Of a stretch of 64,000 bases of DNA, positions 7,514 to 16,365 are shown in pieces. The stretch is taken from assembly GCF_014640315.1 (NCBI RefSeq), contig NZ_BMGS01000003.1, forward strand, positions 1 to 64,000, given 5' to 3'. Numbering within the stretch: the first letter of the stretch is position 1; every line of letters begins with the position of its first letter. The position numbers were made by a program, and so were the translations under genes. Origin of the DNA: Hymenobacter glacieicola (GTDB taxonomy: Bacteria > Bacteroidota > Bacteroidia > Cytophagales > Hymenobacteraceae). The notes beneath the pieces were generated by a model. It did no database searches, was not told the origin of the DNA, and saw nothing but the letters and a program-made list of their open reading frames with translations.

Positions 7514-9178
7514 TTATTCTACCAGCACCCCGATATAGTAGTTTTCCGTGTCAACTTCCAGATTCTCGCGGGTGAGGCCGGGCAGGTTCAGGGGCTGGAA
7601 GGAGGTAGTAAGCGGCAGGGTGCGGTACTCGCCGCCTTTGGTGCGCAGCCGGATGGGTAGGTTGAACTCCGGCACGTTGGCAATCCAGCGGCCCAGGGGC
7701 TTGCCCTCCTCGAAACGAATTTCCAAAGTAGGCAGGCTGGAATAGCGCAGGTACTGGTCGAAAATGAGCGTGAGGTTGTAGCCGGTTTGCTGGCTGAGGT
7801 AGCCCACCACCTGTGGGGTAGTCACGGTTTGGTGGTAGAAGGTGCGCGAAAGGCCTCGCAGCAGTTCCCGCCACCGGGCATCGTCGGGCACGTAGGCCGT
7901 CCGGATCAGGTTCAGCACGTTGCTACCCTTGTCGTACATATCGGATGAGCCCTCCCGGTTTACTTCATAAGGACCGATGATTGGCGCGTCGTTCTGGATA
8001 TTACGGCGCTGCCCGCGGATGTACTGCTGGGCGGCCGGCTTGCCGAACTGGCTTTCCACGAACAAGGCTTCAGAGTAGGTAGTAAAGCTTTCGTGAATCC
8101 ACATGTCGGCAATGTCCTTGCTGGTGATGTTATTGCCAAACCACTCGTGCCCGCTTTCGTGGATGATGATGAAGTCCCACTTCAAGCCCCAGCCCGTGGC
8201 GGAGCGGTCCTTGCCCAGGTAGCCGTTCTGGTACTTGTTGCCGTAGGCCACGGCACTCTGGTGCTCCATGCCCAGGTGCGGGGCCTCCACCAGCTTATAG
8301 CCATCCTCATAGAACGGGTAGGGCCCAAACCACGACTCCAGGGATTTGAGCATGGGTTTTACGTTGGCCGCAAACTGGGTTTTGGCCTTGGTCAGGTTTT
8401 CGGGCAGCACCCAGTAGTCCAGGGTCAGCCTGCCTTTTTCGCCGGCGTACTCATCGGCGAAGTGCGTGTAGTCGCCCACGTTCAGGGCCACGTCGTAGTT
8501 GTTGATGGGGTTGCTTACAAACCAGTCGAAGCGGGTAGCGCCGCCCTTCAGGGTGGTAGTACGGCGCAGGCGGCCGTTCGACACGTCCTTCAGGCCCTTG
8601 GGCACCGTCACGCTGATAAGCATGGAATCGGGCTCGTCGGACTGGTGGTCTTTGGTAGGCCACCAGATGCTGGCCCCTACCCCCTGGCAGGCCGAGGCAA
8701 CCCAGGGCTGGCCCTTGCTGTCCTGGGTAAACACCAGCCCGCCGTCCCAGGGCGCGTGCTTGGCTTCGGTGGGCTGCCCGGAGTAAAACACGGTGAAGGC
8801 GGCGCGGCTCCCCCTGCGAATGGGCGCCGGAAACGTAACGAACACGGCGTTGGCCTCGCGGGTAAATGGCACCGACTTGCCCTGGAACTCCACCTTTTCC
8901 ACCTTCAGGTTCGCAAACAGATCAAACTGCAGCCGGCTAAAATCCTGGGTGGCCGTGAAACCGAACAGGTTGGAGCCGCTGATGGCTTTCCGGCCGACAT
9001 CCAGCCGCACATCCAGGTGGTAGTAGGTAACGTCGTAGCAGGTACGCAGGGGCGTAAGGGCCCCGCGCAAAGAATCGGCGCGGGTGAAGGCGGGCTTGGC
9101 CTGGAGCAGCTGGGCGGCGGCCGGACCGCTCAGGCCCACCGACAGGCTCAGCCACAGAAGCAGAAGAGAAGAGCGCAC
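7514..9178 (-). CDS. Secreted M1-family metallopeptidase
   Basis: Zinc aminopeptidase-type enzyme. It has the substrate-anchoring motif HLGMEHQSAVAYG (GxMEN equivalent) and the zinc site HESGH followed by 18 residues and Glu (in WIHESF). The catalytic part is preceded by the usual N-terminal beta domain. At about 554 residues it lacks the large C-terminal helical domain of classic M1 aminopeptidases, as many Bacteroidota members do. A signal peptide with the core SSLLLLWLSLSVGLSG and a cut after AAAQ sends it to the periplasm. I prefer the GTG at 9178, which begins exactly at the signal peptide; an in-frame ATG at 9247 would add 23 atypical residues. A TACCTTGT box lies 6 nt before the GTG. 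It is divergent from the EamA gene. Confidence 0.9.
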   Translation of the reverse strand: MRSSLLLLWLSLSVGLSGPAAAQLLQAKPAFTRADSLRGALTPLRTCYDVTYYHLDVRLDVGRKAISGSNLFGFTATQDFSRLQFDLFANLKVEKVEFQGKSVPFTREANAVFVTFPAPIRRGSRAAFTVFYSGQPTEAKHAPWDGGLVFTQDSKGQPWVASACQGVGASIWWPTKDHQSDEPDSMLISVTVPKGLKDVSNGRLRRTTTLKGGATRFDWFVSNPINNYDVALNVGDYTHFADEYAGEKGRLTLDYWVLPENLTKAKTQFAANVKPMLKSLESWFGPYPFYEDGYKLVEAPHLGMEHQSAVAYGNKYQNGYLGKDRSATGWGLKWDFIIIHESGHEWFGNNITSKDIADMWIHESFTTYSEALFVESQFGKPAAQQYIRGQRRNIQNDAPIIGPYEVNREGSSDMYDKGSNVLNLIRTAYVPDDARWRELLRGLSRTFYHQTVTTPQVVGYLSQQTGYNLTLIFDQYLRYSSLPTLEIRFEEGKPLGRWIANVPEFNLPIRLRTKGGEYRTLPLTTSFQPLNLPGLTRENLEVDTENYYIGVLVE

Positions 9179-9351
9179 GGGCAAACAAGGTAGGAGTACG
9201 CGGTAAAGAACGGCATTCGGGCGCAAGCGCTGCACCCAATGGCTCAAACGAGCTGGTAAGCCGCCTCACCTGCTTTGCCCTGCCGCTCGTTGCCCGGCAA
9301 AGTAGTTCGAGGAGCTGGTGGTAGCGCGCGGCCATCCTGCCAAAACCGGCG

Positions 9352-9359
9352 TAGGTTTG
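9352..9359 (+). promoter_or_regulatory. Candidate -7 box of the EamA gene
   Basis: TAGGTTTG matches the Bacteroidota consensus TAnnTTTG exactly and lies 23 nt before the chosen ATG at 9383. It also rules out the longer upstream start at 9275. Confidence 0.55.
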
Positions 9360-9382
9360 CAGCCTACTTCCTTTCGGCTTTC

Positions 9383-10300
9383 ATGGCAACTCAGCTACCT
9401 CCTTCCCGCACGGCCCTGCTGTTGGCCTTCGCGGCCATCTACCTTATCTGGGGCTCCACCTACCTGGGCATCCGTTTTGCCATCGACTCAATGCCGCCCC
9501 TGCTTATGGCGGGCAGCCGCTACGCGCTGGCTGGCGCAACACTCTACGGCTTCATGCGCCTGCGCGGGGAGCCGGCCCCTAGCTGGCGCGGCTGGGGCGT
9601 GGCCCTGCTGATTGGTATCTGTCTGCTGGCTTTCGGCAACGGGGGCGTCACGCTGGGCGAGCAGTACATTCCCTCGGGGCTGGCGGCGTTGCTGGTGGCC
9701 ACGGTACCCATGTTCCTGGCCGTGCTGGGGTGGTGGAGCGGGGTAGCCCAGCGCCCTACCCCGGCCGTAACTCTAGGGCTGGTGTGCGGCCTGGGCGGCG
9801 TGTATCTGCTGGCCCGCACGCCCGGCGTTAGCCACGTAGCGCTGCCCGGCCACGAGGGCATTGGCCTAACCCTAGTGCTAACCGCGGCGCTGGTGTGGGC
9901 CATTGGCTCGTTGTACTCCAAGCGTCACCAGCCGAGTCCGTCCCCTTTCTTGTCAGGAGGTATGCAGATGCTATGCGGGGGGTTGGTGATGCTGGTCGTA
10001 GGCTTTATCCGGGGCGAGGCCCAGGGCTTTGAGCTGGCGCAGGTGACTTCCAAATCGTGGCTGGCGTATATCTATCTGGTTACGTTTGGGTCGATTGTCG
10101 CCTTTACGGCCTACATCTGGCTGTTGCGGGCCGTGGAGCCGGCGCTGGCCGGTACCTATGCTTTTGTGAACCCCGTGGTGGCCGTGCTGCTGGGCTGGGC
10201 CTTTGCCGGCGAGCAGCTGAACGCCGGCATGCTCGGGGGTGCGGCCCTGATTGTGCTAGCCGTGGGGCTGGTGGTGCTGGGGGGCAGGCACGCCGCCTGA
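9383..10300 (+). CDS. EamA/DMT-superfamily transporter
   Basis: 305-residue integral membrane protein with about ten hydrophobic segments arranged as two repeated EamA halves. The first begins LLLAFAAIYLIWGSTYLGIRF, the second LVLTAALVWAIGSLYSKR. The YLIWGSTY signature is typical of the RhaT/YdcZ-like drug/metabolite exporters. These usually export amino acids or other small metabolites; the substrate cannot be read from the sequence. The ATG at 9383 places the first transmembrane segment directly after a short hydrophilic N-terminus and follows a good -7 box. The first globin gene starts 77 nt downstream in the same direction. Confidence 0.88.
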   Translation: MATQLPPSRTALLLAFAAIYLIWGSTYLGIRFAIDSMPPLLMAGSRYALAGATLYGFMRLRGEPAPSWRGWGVALLIGICLLAFGNGGVTLGEQYIPSGLAALLVATVPMFLAVLGWWSGVAQRPTPAVTLGLVCGLGGVYLLARTPGVSHVALPGHEGIGLTLVLTAALVWAIGSLYSKRHQPSPSPFLSGGMQMLCGGLVMLVVGFIRGEAQGFELAQVTSKSWLAYIYLVTFGSIVAFTAYIWLLRAVEPALAGTYAFVNPVVAVLLGWAFAGEQLNAGMLGGAALIVLAVGLVVLGGRHAA

Positions 10301-10376
10301 GGCCGTTTCTTCTACCAGAAGTAAAAGCTAGCAACCCGAATTTCCTCTGCTCCGATTCCTTCTGCCTGCTACCGCC

Positions 10377-10766
10377 ATGGAACATCTACCTGATATACAA
10401 TCCGAAGAGGACATTCGCCTGTTGGTCGACGCCTTCTACAGCCGGGTGCAATCCGACGAGCTGATTGGGCCTATCTTCGAGGCAGTAGTGCAGGGTCAGT
10501 GGCCCCGCCATTTAGCTACCATGTACGACTTCTGGAGCAGCCTGCTGCTGGGCACGGGGCGCTACCGGGGCCGGCCCTTTCCCAAACACTTGGCCCTGCC
10601 CGTCGACAGCCAACACTTTCGGCGCTGGCTTACTCTATTCGTGGAAACGGTTGAGGCTCACTTCGAAGGCCCTACCGCCGACGAGGCGCTGCATAAAGCG
10701 GGTAACCTTGCCTCCATTTTCGAGTATCGTATCCAGCAAGCCAGAAATCCGCTAAATCTGCTTTGA
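10377..10766 (+). CDS. Group III truncated haemoglobin
   Basis: 129 residues, the normal length of trHb3. Diagnostic features are the B-helix DAFYSRV with a Tyr at the distal B10 position, PIF, the HLATMYDFWSSLLLG block with the conserved Trp, the proximal His in PKHLALP, and HFRRWLTLF. Proteins of this group bind haem and are linked to oxygen, NO or other small ligands. It lies 77 nt after the EamA gene and 152 nt before a second, divergent globin. The Crp/Fnr gene is about 3 kb upstream. Confidence 0.92.
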   Translation: MEHLPDIQSEEDIRLLVDAFYSRVQSDELIGPIFEAVVQGQWPRHLATMYDFWSSLLLGTGRYRGRPFPKHLALPVDSQHFRRWLTLFVETVEAHFEGPTADEALHKAGNLASIFEYRIQQARNPLNLL

Positions 10767-10844
10767 AACTTTTTTATGCAGAGTTCAGCTTTAGTAGCTG
10801 CTAATCAGCTAGAAAGGATATAATTTCAAGGAATCAGAAAAATA

Positions 10845-10892
10845 TTTTTCGCTCGTTAGCGAAATTTGCGCAACCTGCGTAAATTCGCTGCG
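10845..10892 (+). promoter_or_regulatory. Overlapping inverted repeats upstream of the second globin gene
   Basis: TTCGCT-cgtt-AGCGAA is followed by, and overlaps with, GCGAAATTT...AAATTCGC. The two hairpins are mutually exclusive as drawn. They lie 25-75 nt before the ATG at 10919, where an operator or leader element would sit. Function unknown. Confidence 0.4.
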
Positions 10893-10918
10893 TATCCACT
10901 GGTCCTACCTCTGCTCGT

Positions 10919-11284
10919 ATGGCTACTTCTACTCTTCCCGATTTGTGCACCGAAGGTGACATCAAGACGCTGGTGGATACCGCGTTCAGCAAAGCCAATG
11001 AAGATGAGCTTTTGGCTCCTCTGTGCAGTGCCGTTGCGCGCGTGCACTGGCCCCGCCACCTTACTTCCATGTATGATTACTGGAGCACAGCACTGCTAGG
11101 CACCACCCGCTACCAGGAAGGACAACTGGTTCCCCTGCACTCAGCACTGCCGGCCCAGGGGCCTTTGTTTCAGCGTTGGGTGTCCTTGCTGAAGCGCACC
11201 GTTGACGAGAAGTTTGCTGGCTCCAAAGCCGAAGAAGCTAAAAGCAAAGTAGCAACGCTGGCCTCCAACTCCCGCGCTGCCTAA
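10919..11284 (+). CDS. Divergent truncated-haemoglobin-like protein
   Basis: 121 residues, clearly homologous to the preceding globin (HLTSMYDYWSTALLGTTRY against HLATMYDFWSSLLLGTGRY) and keeping a His in VPLHSALP at the proximal position. It has lost the Tyr of the B-helix (DTAFSKA in place of DAFYSRV) and the His of HFRRW (LFQRW). Haem binding may survive, but ligand chemistry should differ. The spacing of 152 nt includes a possible promoter (TACCTCTG near the ATG) and two inverted repeats. A strong terminator follows. Confidence 0.75.
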   Translation: MATSTLPDLCTEGDIKTLVDTAFSKANEDELLAPLCSAVARVHWPRHLTSMYDYWSTALLGTTRYQEGQLVPLHSALPAQGPLFQRWVSLLKRTVDEKFAGSKAEEAKSKVATLASNSRAA

Positions 11285-11357
11285 CTCATACTACCCCGCT
11301 CTTTTCCCCACCCCCAATTCCCGCTCCTTTCTCACCCACCCATCCACCCACCCGCTG

Positions 11358-11391
11358 AAAAGCCCTCTGGTTTATTCCAGAGGGCTTTTTT
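11358..11391 (+). terminator. Terminator of the globin genes
   Basis: Perfect stem AAGCCCTCTGG / CCAGAGGGCTT with a 6-nt loop and a run of T on the plus strand. Confidence 0.9.
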
Positions 11392-11416
11392 GCTATAACC
11401 CCTTCTTGATATTAAC

Positions 11417-11456
11417 ACAGAAAGGGCTACCCATCATAACGGGTAGCCCTTTCTGT
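11417..11456 (-). terminator. Terminator of odhB
   Basis: Perfect 16-bp stem (11417-11432 with 11441-11456) 20 nt after the odhB stop codon. Confidence 0.75.
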
Positions 11457-11475
11457 TCACGCATCAACACTAGGT

Positions 11476-13170
11476 TTACACGCCCAGCAGCAGACGGGTG
11501 GGGTCTTCGAGCAGTTCCTTCACGCGCACCAGGAACGACACTGACTCGCGGCCGTCAATGATGCGGTGGTCGTAGCTCAGGGCCAGGTACATCATGGGCC
11601 GAATTACTACTTGACCGTTTTCGGCAATGGGGCGCTGCACGATGTTGTGCATACCCAGGATGGCCGACTGTGGGGCGTTGATAATCGGGGTACTCATCAT
11701 GGAGCCGAACACGCCACCGTTGGTGATGGTGAACGTGCCGCCGGTCATCTGCTCAATGGTGAGCTTGTTGTCGCGGGCCAGGGTAGCGAGGCGCACGATT
11801 TCCTTCTCAATGCCATCAAACGACAGTTCCTCGGCGTTGCGAATCACCGGTACCACCAGCCCTTTCGGGGCCGATACGGCAATGCTGATGTCGCAGAAGT
11901 CGTTGTACACGATGTCGGTACCGTCAATCTGGGCATTCACGGCGGGCCACTCTTTCAGGGCCACGCACACGGCCTTGGTGAAGAATGACATGAAGCCGAG
12001 GCCGACCGAGTGCTTCTCCTTGAACTTGTCTTTGAACTTGTTGCGCAGGTCCATGATGGGCTGCATGTTCACCTCGTTGAAGGTGGTGAGCATGGCCGTC
12101 TCGTTCTTCACTGACACCAGACGGCGGGCTACCGTCTTGCGCAGGTTGCTCATCCGCTCCCGGCGCACGTTGCGGTTGCCGCTTGTAGCCGGAGCTGCTG
12201 CTACTGGCGCGGCAGCTTTGGCCGGAGCTGCAGGGGTAGCAGCCGGAGCGGCCGGACGAGCCTGGGCGTTTTGAGCATCTTCTTTCGTGATGCGCCCGTC
12301 GCGGCCGGAGCCTTGCACATCGGCAGGGCTGATGCCCTTTTCACCCAGGATCTTACCAGCCGCCGGCGACGGGGTGCCGGTAGCATAGCTAGTAGCGCTG
12401 GAGGTTGCTGGGGCTGTAGCGGCCGAAGCAGCCTGCGCGGCGGCCGGAGCAGTGGCCGGAGCCGAAGCTACCGGAGCAGCGCCGCTGCCGCCCTCAATGC
12501 GGGCAATGGTAGCGCCGATGCCGATGGTTTCGCCTTCCTTAGCGGCGTGACGCAAGGTGCCGCTACCCTCAGCGGGCAGTTCAAACGTAGCCTTATCAGA
12601 CTCCAGCTCGGCAATGATTTCGTCGCGCTGCACTTGGGCTCCATCTTCCTTCAGCCACTTGGCCACGGTTACTTCTGTAATGGACTCGCCAACAGCCGGA
12701 ATCTTCATTTCTACGGTAGCCGCGCTTCCGCCGCCATTGCTGGCGGGTGTAGCAGCCGGGGCCGGGGCCGCTGCGGTAGGCGTATCAGCCGAGCCAGCCT
12801 GGGAGCCGCCGTAGCCGCTTTGGTTGCTGGCCTCGGGGTTTTGCTCGCCCTGGGATACTGGATCAGCACTGGCCGCGGCAGCTGGCGCACTGGCTGCCGG
12901 AGCGGCAGCGGGGGCCGGAGCCGCCGAAGCGCCAGCGGCGCCGTCGATATCGGCAATGGTGGTACCGATGCCGATGGTTTCGCCCTCGGCCACGCGAATT
13001 TTCAGGATACCGTCAGTTTCAGCGGGCAGCTCAAACGTGGCTTTGTCTGATTCCAGCTCAGCAATTACTTCGTCGCGCTTCACGGCGTCGCCGTCGGCTT
13101 TCAGCCATTTAGCAATGGTAACCTCGGTGATGGACTCGCCGACGGCGGGGATTTTAATTTCCAGACCCAT
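11476..13170 (-). CDS. odhB: 2-oxoglutarate dehydrogenase E2 (dihydrolipoyl succinyltransferase) with two lipoyl domains
   Basis: Transfers the succinyl group from E1-bound thiamine to CoA through its lipoyl arms. Two nearly identical lipoyl domains are present (Lys43 and Lys193, both in SDKATF), joined by Ala/Pro-rich flexible linkers. Then come the E3/E1-binding segment ([21 protein letters not shown]) and the catalytic domain ending in [14 protein letters not shown] (His535, Asp539). At 564 residues it is longer than the usual one-lipoyl enzyme of about 400. The ATG at 13170 starts directly at the first lipoyl domain; a 15-codon upstream extension is discarded. It follows odhA by 142 nt on the same strand, so E1 and E2 are probably co-transcribed. 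Confidence 0.96.
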   Translation of the reverse strand: MGLEIKIPAVGESITEVTIAKWLKADGDAVKRDEVIAELESDKATFELPAETDGILKIRVAEGETIGIGTTIADIDGAAGASAAPAPAAAPAASAPAAAASADPVSQGEQNPEASNQSGYGGSQAGSADTPTAAAPAPAATPASNGGGSAATVEMKIPAVGESITEVTVAKWLKEDGAQVQRDEIIAELESDKATFELPAEGSGTLRHAAKEGETIGIGATIARIEGGSGAAPVASAPATAPAAAQAASAATAPATSSATSYATGTPSPAAGKILGEKGISPADVQGSGRDGRITKEDAQNAQARPAAPAATPAAPAKAAAPVAAAPATSGNRNVRRERMSNLRKTVARRLVSVKNETAMLTTFNEVNMQPIMDLRNKFKDKFKEKHSVGLGFMSFFTKAVCVALKEWPAVNAQIDGTDIVYNDFCDISIAVSAPKGLVVPVIRNAEELSFDGIEKEIVRLATLARDNKLTIEQMTGGTFTITNGGVFGSMMSTPIINAPQSAILGMHNIVQRPIAENGQVVIRPMMYLALSYDHRIIDGRESVSFLVRVKELLEDPTRLLLGV

Positions 13171-13266
13171 AAGTGGGAGAGTTGAAGGGTTTCGGTGGGT
13201 AGTAGGGCAAGCCAAGCTAGGCAGCTTGCACTCCTGAACGACTATCGGAAAGAGCTTGGCACAACC

Positions 13267-13302
13267 CGCCGGTCAGCGAGGCAGTTGCCTGGCCAACCGG
13301 CG
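13267..13302 (-). other. Nested hairpin between odhA and odhB
   Basis: CGCCGGT...ACCGGCG encloses AGGCA-gt-TGCCT. No T run follows, so it is more likely an mRNA stability or processing element than a full terminator. Inference only. Confidence 0.35.
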
Positions 13303-13312
13303 AGCAACCAGC

Positions 13313-16159
13313 TTAGTCAGCTTTTTGGGCGTTGGCAGCAGTTTCCTTGATGGTGGCATCGGCCACGGCTTCTTTAGGCTTGTCGAAGGCGCGGGCCACG
13401 AGGTCCTTTTGCTCCTTGATATGCACCTTGTTGTAGCCGGTAGCGGGCGAAGCGGAAGGTTTGCGCGAAATCACGTCTTCCAGCTCACGGCGCATGAAGC
13501 GCAGCAGGTAGTTCCAGTAGCCCATGTTTTCGGGCTCCTCCTGTACCCAGTACACTTTGGCCTTCGGATACTTCGCCAGCTCGGTGGCCAGCTGTTTCTG
13601 CGGGAAGGGGTGCAGCTGCTCCAGGCGCACAATGGCCACGTCGCGGCGCTCCGACTTCTGCTGCTCTTCCAGCAGGTCAAAGTACACTTTACCCGTGCAC
13701 AGCAGCACGCGCTTCACCTTTTTGTCCTCGGCGTACACGTCGCCGAGCACTTCGCGGAAGGTACCGGAGGTGAACTCCTCCACCGGCGACACGCACAGCG
13801 GGTGGCGCAACATCGACTTGGGCGACATCACCACCAACGGCTTGCGGAACTCCCAGGTCAGCTGCCGGCGCAGGGCGTGGAAGAAGTTGGCCGGCGTGGT
13901 CATGTTGGCTACCACGATGTTGTGCTCGGCGGCCAGCTGCAGGAACCGCTCGGGGCGGGCGTTGGAGTGCTCCGGGCCTTGGCCTTCGTAGCCGTGGGGC
14001 AAGAGCATCACCAAGCCGTTCATGCGCTGCCACTTGCTTTCCGACGACACAATGAACTGGTCAATCATGGTCTGGGCACCGTTGGCGAAGTCGCCGAACT
14101 GCGCTTCCCAGATAACCAGGGCCGTGGGGTTGGCCATGGCGTAGCCGAATTCAAAGCCCAGCACCCCGTACTCGCTCAACAGGGAGTTGTAGATGCGCAG
14201 CTGCTCCTGGCCTTGCTCAATATAGTTCAGGGAGTTGTAAGGTGCCGAGGTTTCGGCATCGTGCAGAACGGCGTGGCGGTGCGAGAACGTGCCGCGCTGC
14301 ACATCCTGGCCGCTCAGGCGCACAATGTGCTTTTCGGCCAGCAACGAACCGTAAGCCAGCAGTTCACCCGCCGCCCAGTTCAGGTTCCGCGACTCAAAGA
14401 ACATCTTCCGACGCTCCTCCATCAGCTTTTCAATCTGCTTCAGCGGGCGGAAGCCTTCGGGCAGGGTTGTCAGGGCCTTGCCTACTTTCTGCACCAGCTC
14501 CTCGCTGATGCCGGTTACCGGCGACTGGTCAAAGTCCTCGGGCTTGCTGCGGCGCAGGCTGCGCCACTCGTTTTCGAGGGCCTGGTAGTTGTAGGGCAAC
14601 GGCTTCTGCTTCACCAAGTCCAAGCGGGCCTGCAGGGTGTCGCGGAACTCTTTGTCCATCTGGTTGGCCAGCTCCTTGTCCACGTCGCCGCGCTCTACCA
14701 GCATGGCATTGTACACCTCGCGGGGGTTCTGGTGCTTGCTGATGAGGTTGTAGAGCGTGGGCTGCGTGAACTTGGGCTCGTCCGACTCGTTGTGGCCGTG
14801 GCGGCGGTAGCACACCATATCGATAAAGATATCGGCGTGGAACTGCTGGCGGTACTCGGTGGCCAGCTGCACGGCAAATACCACGGCTTCGGGGTCGTCG
14901 CCGTTCACGTGCATTACCGGCGCGTCGATAATCTTGGCCAAGTCGGTGCTGTAGATAGACGAGCGGGCGTCCTCGAAGTCGGTGGTGAAGCCTACCTGGT
15001 TATTGATGACGAAGTGCACGGTGCCGCCGGTTTTGTAGCCTTCCAGCTGCGACATCTGGGTCACCTCGTAGCCAATGCCCTGCCCGGCCACGGCGGCGTC
15101 GCCGTGAATCAGGATGGGCAACACCTTATTGTAGTCGTTCTGGTAGCCGTGGTCGAGCTTGGCCCGCACGAAGCCTTCCACTACCGGGTTTACCGCCTCC
15201 AAGTGGCTGGGGTTGGGCGCTAGCTTCAGGTTCACGGTGCGGCCACCGGCCTCTACCTGGCTGCTGTAGCCCATGTGGTACTTCACGTCGCCGTCGCCCA
15301 TGGTCAGGTCCGGTACGGCCGTGCCCTCGAATTCCGAGAAGATCTGCTCATAGGTTTTGCCCATGATGTTGGCCAGCACGTTCAGGCGGCCGCGGTGGGC
15401 CATGCCAATCATCACTTCTTCTACCCCCAGCTCGGCGCCCTTCCGAATGATGGCATCGAGGGCCGGAATGGTGGTTTCGCCGCCTTCCAGGGAGAAGCGT
15501 TTCTGCCCCAAGAATTTAGTATGCAGGAAGTTCTCGAATACAACGGCCTCGTTGAGCTTGCTCAGGATGCGCTTCTTGTATTCTACGCCGGGGTTGAAGC
15601 TCAGCGAGTCCTTTTCTACCTTCTCGCGGAACCAGTCGAGCACCTGTGGGTCGCGGATATACATGTACTCGAACCCGATGGTGCGGGTGTACACTTTATC
15701 CAAAGCGGCCACAATGTCGCGGAGCTTGGCGTTCGATCCGAGGCCTAGTACTTCGCCGTTTTTGAACGTCGTATCCAAATCAGCCTCGCTCAAGCCAAAA
15801 TCCGACAAGCTCAGGCGGGCTTTCCGGTCTTTTCGCTCCCGCACCGGGTTGGTGCGGGCTACTAGGTGGCCCCGGCTGCGGTAGGCGTGGATCAGGTTGC
15901 GAACCTGAGTTTCCTTGTCGGCCGAGACGGTATCTACGGCGCGGATAGCCCCAGCTTGGTTGGTGCTGGCAGTAGTGCTTAGCACACCTTCACCGTCTGC
16001 TTGCGTACCCCCATCTTCGGAGTACTGCTGGGCGAAATCGAAACCTTCAAAGAATTTCTGCCAGCTTACGTCAACCGATTGCGGATCGGCCTTGTACGAT
16101 TGGTAGAGCTGATCAATGTATTCGCCATGTGCGTTGGCGATGTAAGAGTAAGCATCCAT
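13313..16159 (-). CDS. odhA: 2-oxoglutarate dehydrogenase E1 component
   Basis: Thiamine-diphosphate enzyme that decarboxylates 2-oxoglutarate in the TCA cycle and loads the E2 lipoyl group. 948 residues, the usual length. The N-terminal E2-contacting segment (WQKFFEGFDF) is present, then the E1o-type core with GMAHRGRLNVLANIMGK, the thiamine-binding region GDAAVAGQGIGYEV...INNQVGFTT, the RRHGHNE motif, and the C-terminal transketolase-type halves (LLPHGYEGQGPEHS). It is first in an odhA-odhB pair. Two copies of a 9-bp palindrome-containing motif and a TACCTTTA box lie upstream. A long open frame on the opposite strand is a GC-driven shadow. Confidence 0.97.
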   Translation of the reverse strand: MDAYSYIANAHGEYIDQLYQSYKADPQSVDVSWQKFFEGFDFAQQYSEDGGTQADGEGVLSTTASTNQAGAIRAVDTVSADKETQVRNLIHAYRSRGHLVARTNPVRERKDRKARLSLSDFGLSEADLDTTFKNGEVLGLGSNAKLRDIVAALDKVYTRTIGFEYMYIRDPQVLDWFREKVEKDSLSFNPGVEYKKRILSKLNEAVVFENFLHTKFLGQKRFSLEGGETTIPALDAIIRKGAELGVEEVMIGMAHRGRLNVLANIMGKTYEQIFSEFEGTAVPDLTMGDGDVKYHMGYSSQVEAGGRTVNLKLAPNPSHLEAVNPVVEGFVRAKLDHGYQNDYNKVLPILIHGDAAVAGQGIGYEVTQMSQLEGYKTGGTVHFVINNQVGFTTDFEDARSSIYSTDLAKIIDAPVMHVNGDDPEAVVFAVQLATEYRQQFHADIFIDMVCYRRHGHNESDEPKFTQPTLYNLISKHQNPREVYNAMLVERGDVDKELANQMDKEFRDTLQARLDLVKQKPLPYNYQALENEWRSLRRSKPEDFDQSPVTGISEELVQKVGKALTTLPEGFRPLKQIEKLMEERRKMFFESRNLNWAAGELLAYGSLLAEKHIVRLSGQDVQRGTFSHRHAVLHDAETSAPYNSLNYIEQGQEQLRIYNSLLSEYGVLGFEFGYAMANPTALVIWEAQFGDFANGAQTMIDQFIVSSESKWQRMNGLVMLLPHGYEGQGPEHSNARPERFLQLAAEHNIVVANMTTPANFFHALRRQLTWEFRKPLVVMSPKSMLRHPLCVSPVEEFTSGTFREVLGDVYAEDKKVKRVLLCTGKVYFDLLEEQQKSERRDVAIVRLEQLHPFPQKQLATELAKYPKAKVYWVQEEPENMGYWNYLLRFMRRELEDVISRKPSASPATGYNKVHIKEQKDLVARAFDKPKEAVADATIKETAANAQKAD

Positions 16160-16185
16160 GCGGTGGGAACTGGTAGTGTCAGGAG

Positions 16186-16193
16186 TAAAGGTA
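16186..16193 (-). promoter_or_regulatory. Candidate -7 box of odhA
   Basis: TACCTTTA on the minus strand, one mismatch from TAnnTTTG. A TTGG at 16218-16221 is a possible -33 element, though the 24-nt spacing is longer than usual. Confidence 0.4.
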
Positions 16194-16221
16194 AATAGCT
16201 TGAGTAGAAAGCTAAAACCAA

Positions 16222-16265
16222 TATGCGCATATGCAAATAAACTTGTTAATCAAGCGTATGCGCAT
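16222..16265. promoter_or_regulatory. Repeated palindromic motif upstream of odhA (candidate operator pair)
   Basis: TATGCGCAT occurs at 16222-16230 and again at 16257-16265. Each copy holds the 8-bp palindrome ATGCGCAT; the repeats are 35 bp apart. They lie 63-106 nt before the odhA ATG and overlap or flank the candidate -33 region. The binding protein is unknown. Confidence 0.45.
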
Positions 16266-16314
16266 CTTCAACACTGAGTGGGTAGTTAGAATGCCCAATC
16301 TATCAAATAAATAC

Positions 16315-16346
16315 AAAAGCCGTCCCTATAATCAGGGACGGCTTTT
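16315..16346. terminator. Bidirectional-looking terminator after the MRJP-like gene
   Basis: Perfect stem AAAAGCCGTCCCT / AGGGACGGCTTTT with a 6-nt loop, 20 nt after the stop codon of the gene at 16366-17556. Confidence 0.85.
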
Positions 16347-16365
16347 CTACTCATCCACTTACTTC

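Noticed and set aside
8093..9193. Open frame of 366 codons on the plus strand
   Set aside because: Antisense to the M1 peptidase with its complete zinc site; no domain or start signal of its own.
13256..15223. Long open frame on the plus strand, 655 codons
   Set aside because: It is exactly antisense to odhA, whose protein is unmistakable. The frame is open because of high GC at third positions, and its translation is rich in His/Val/Leu without domains.
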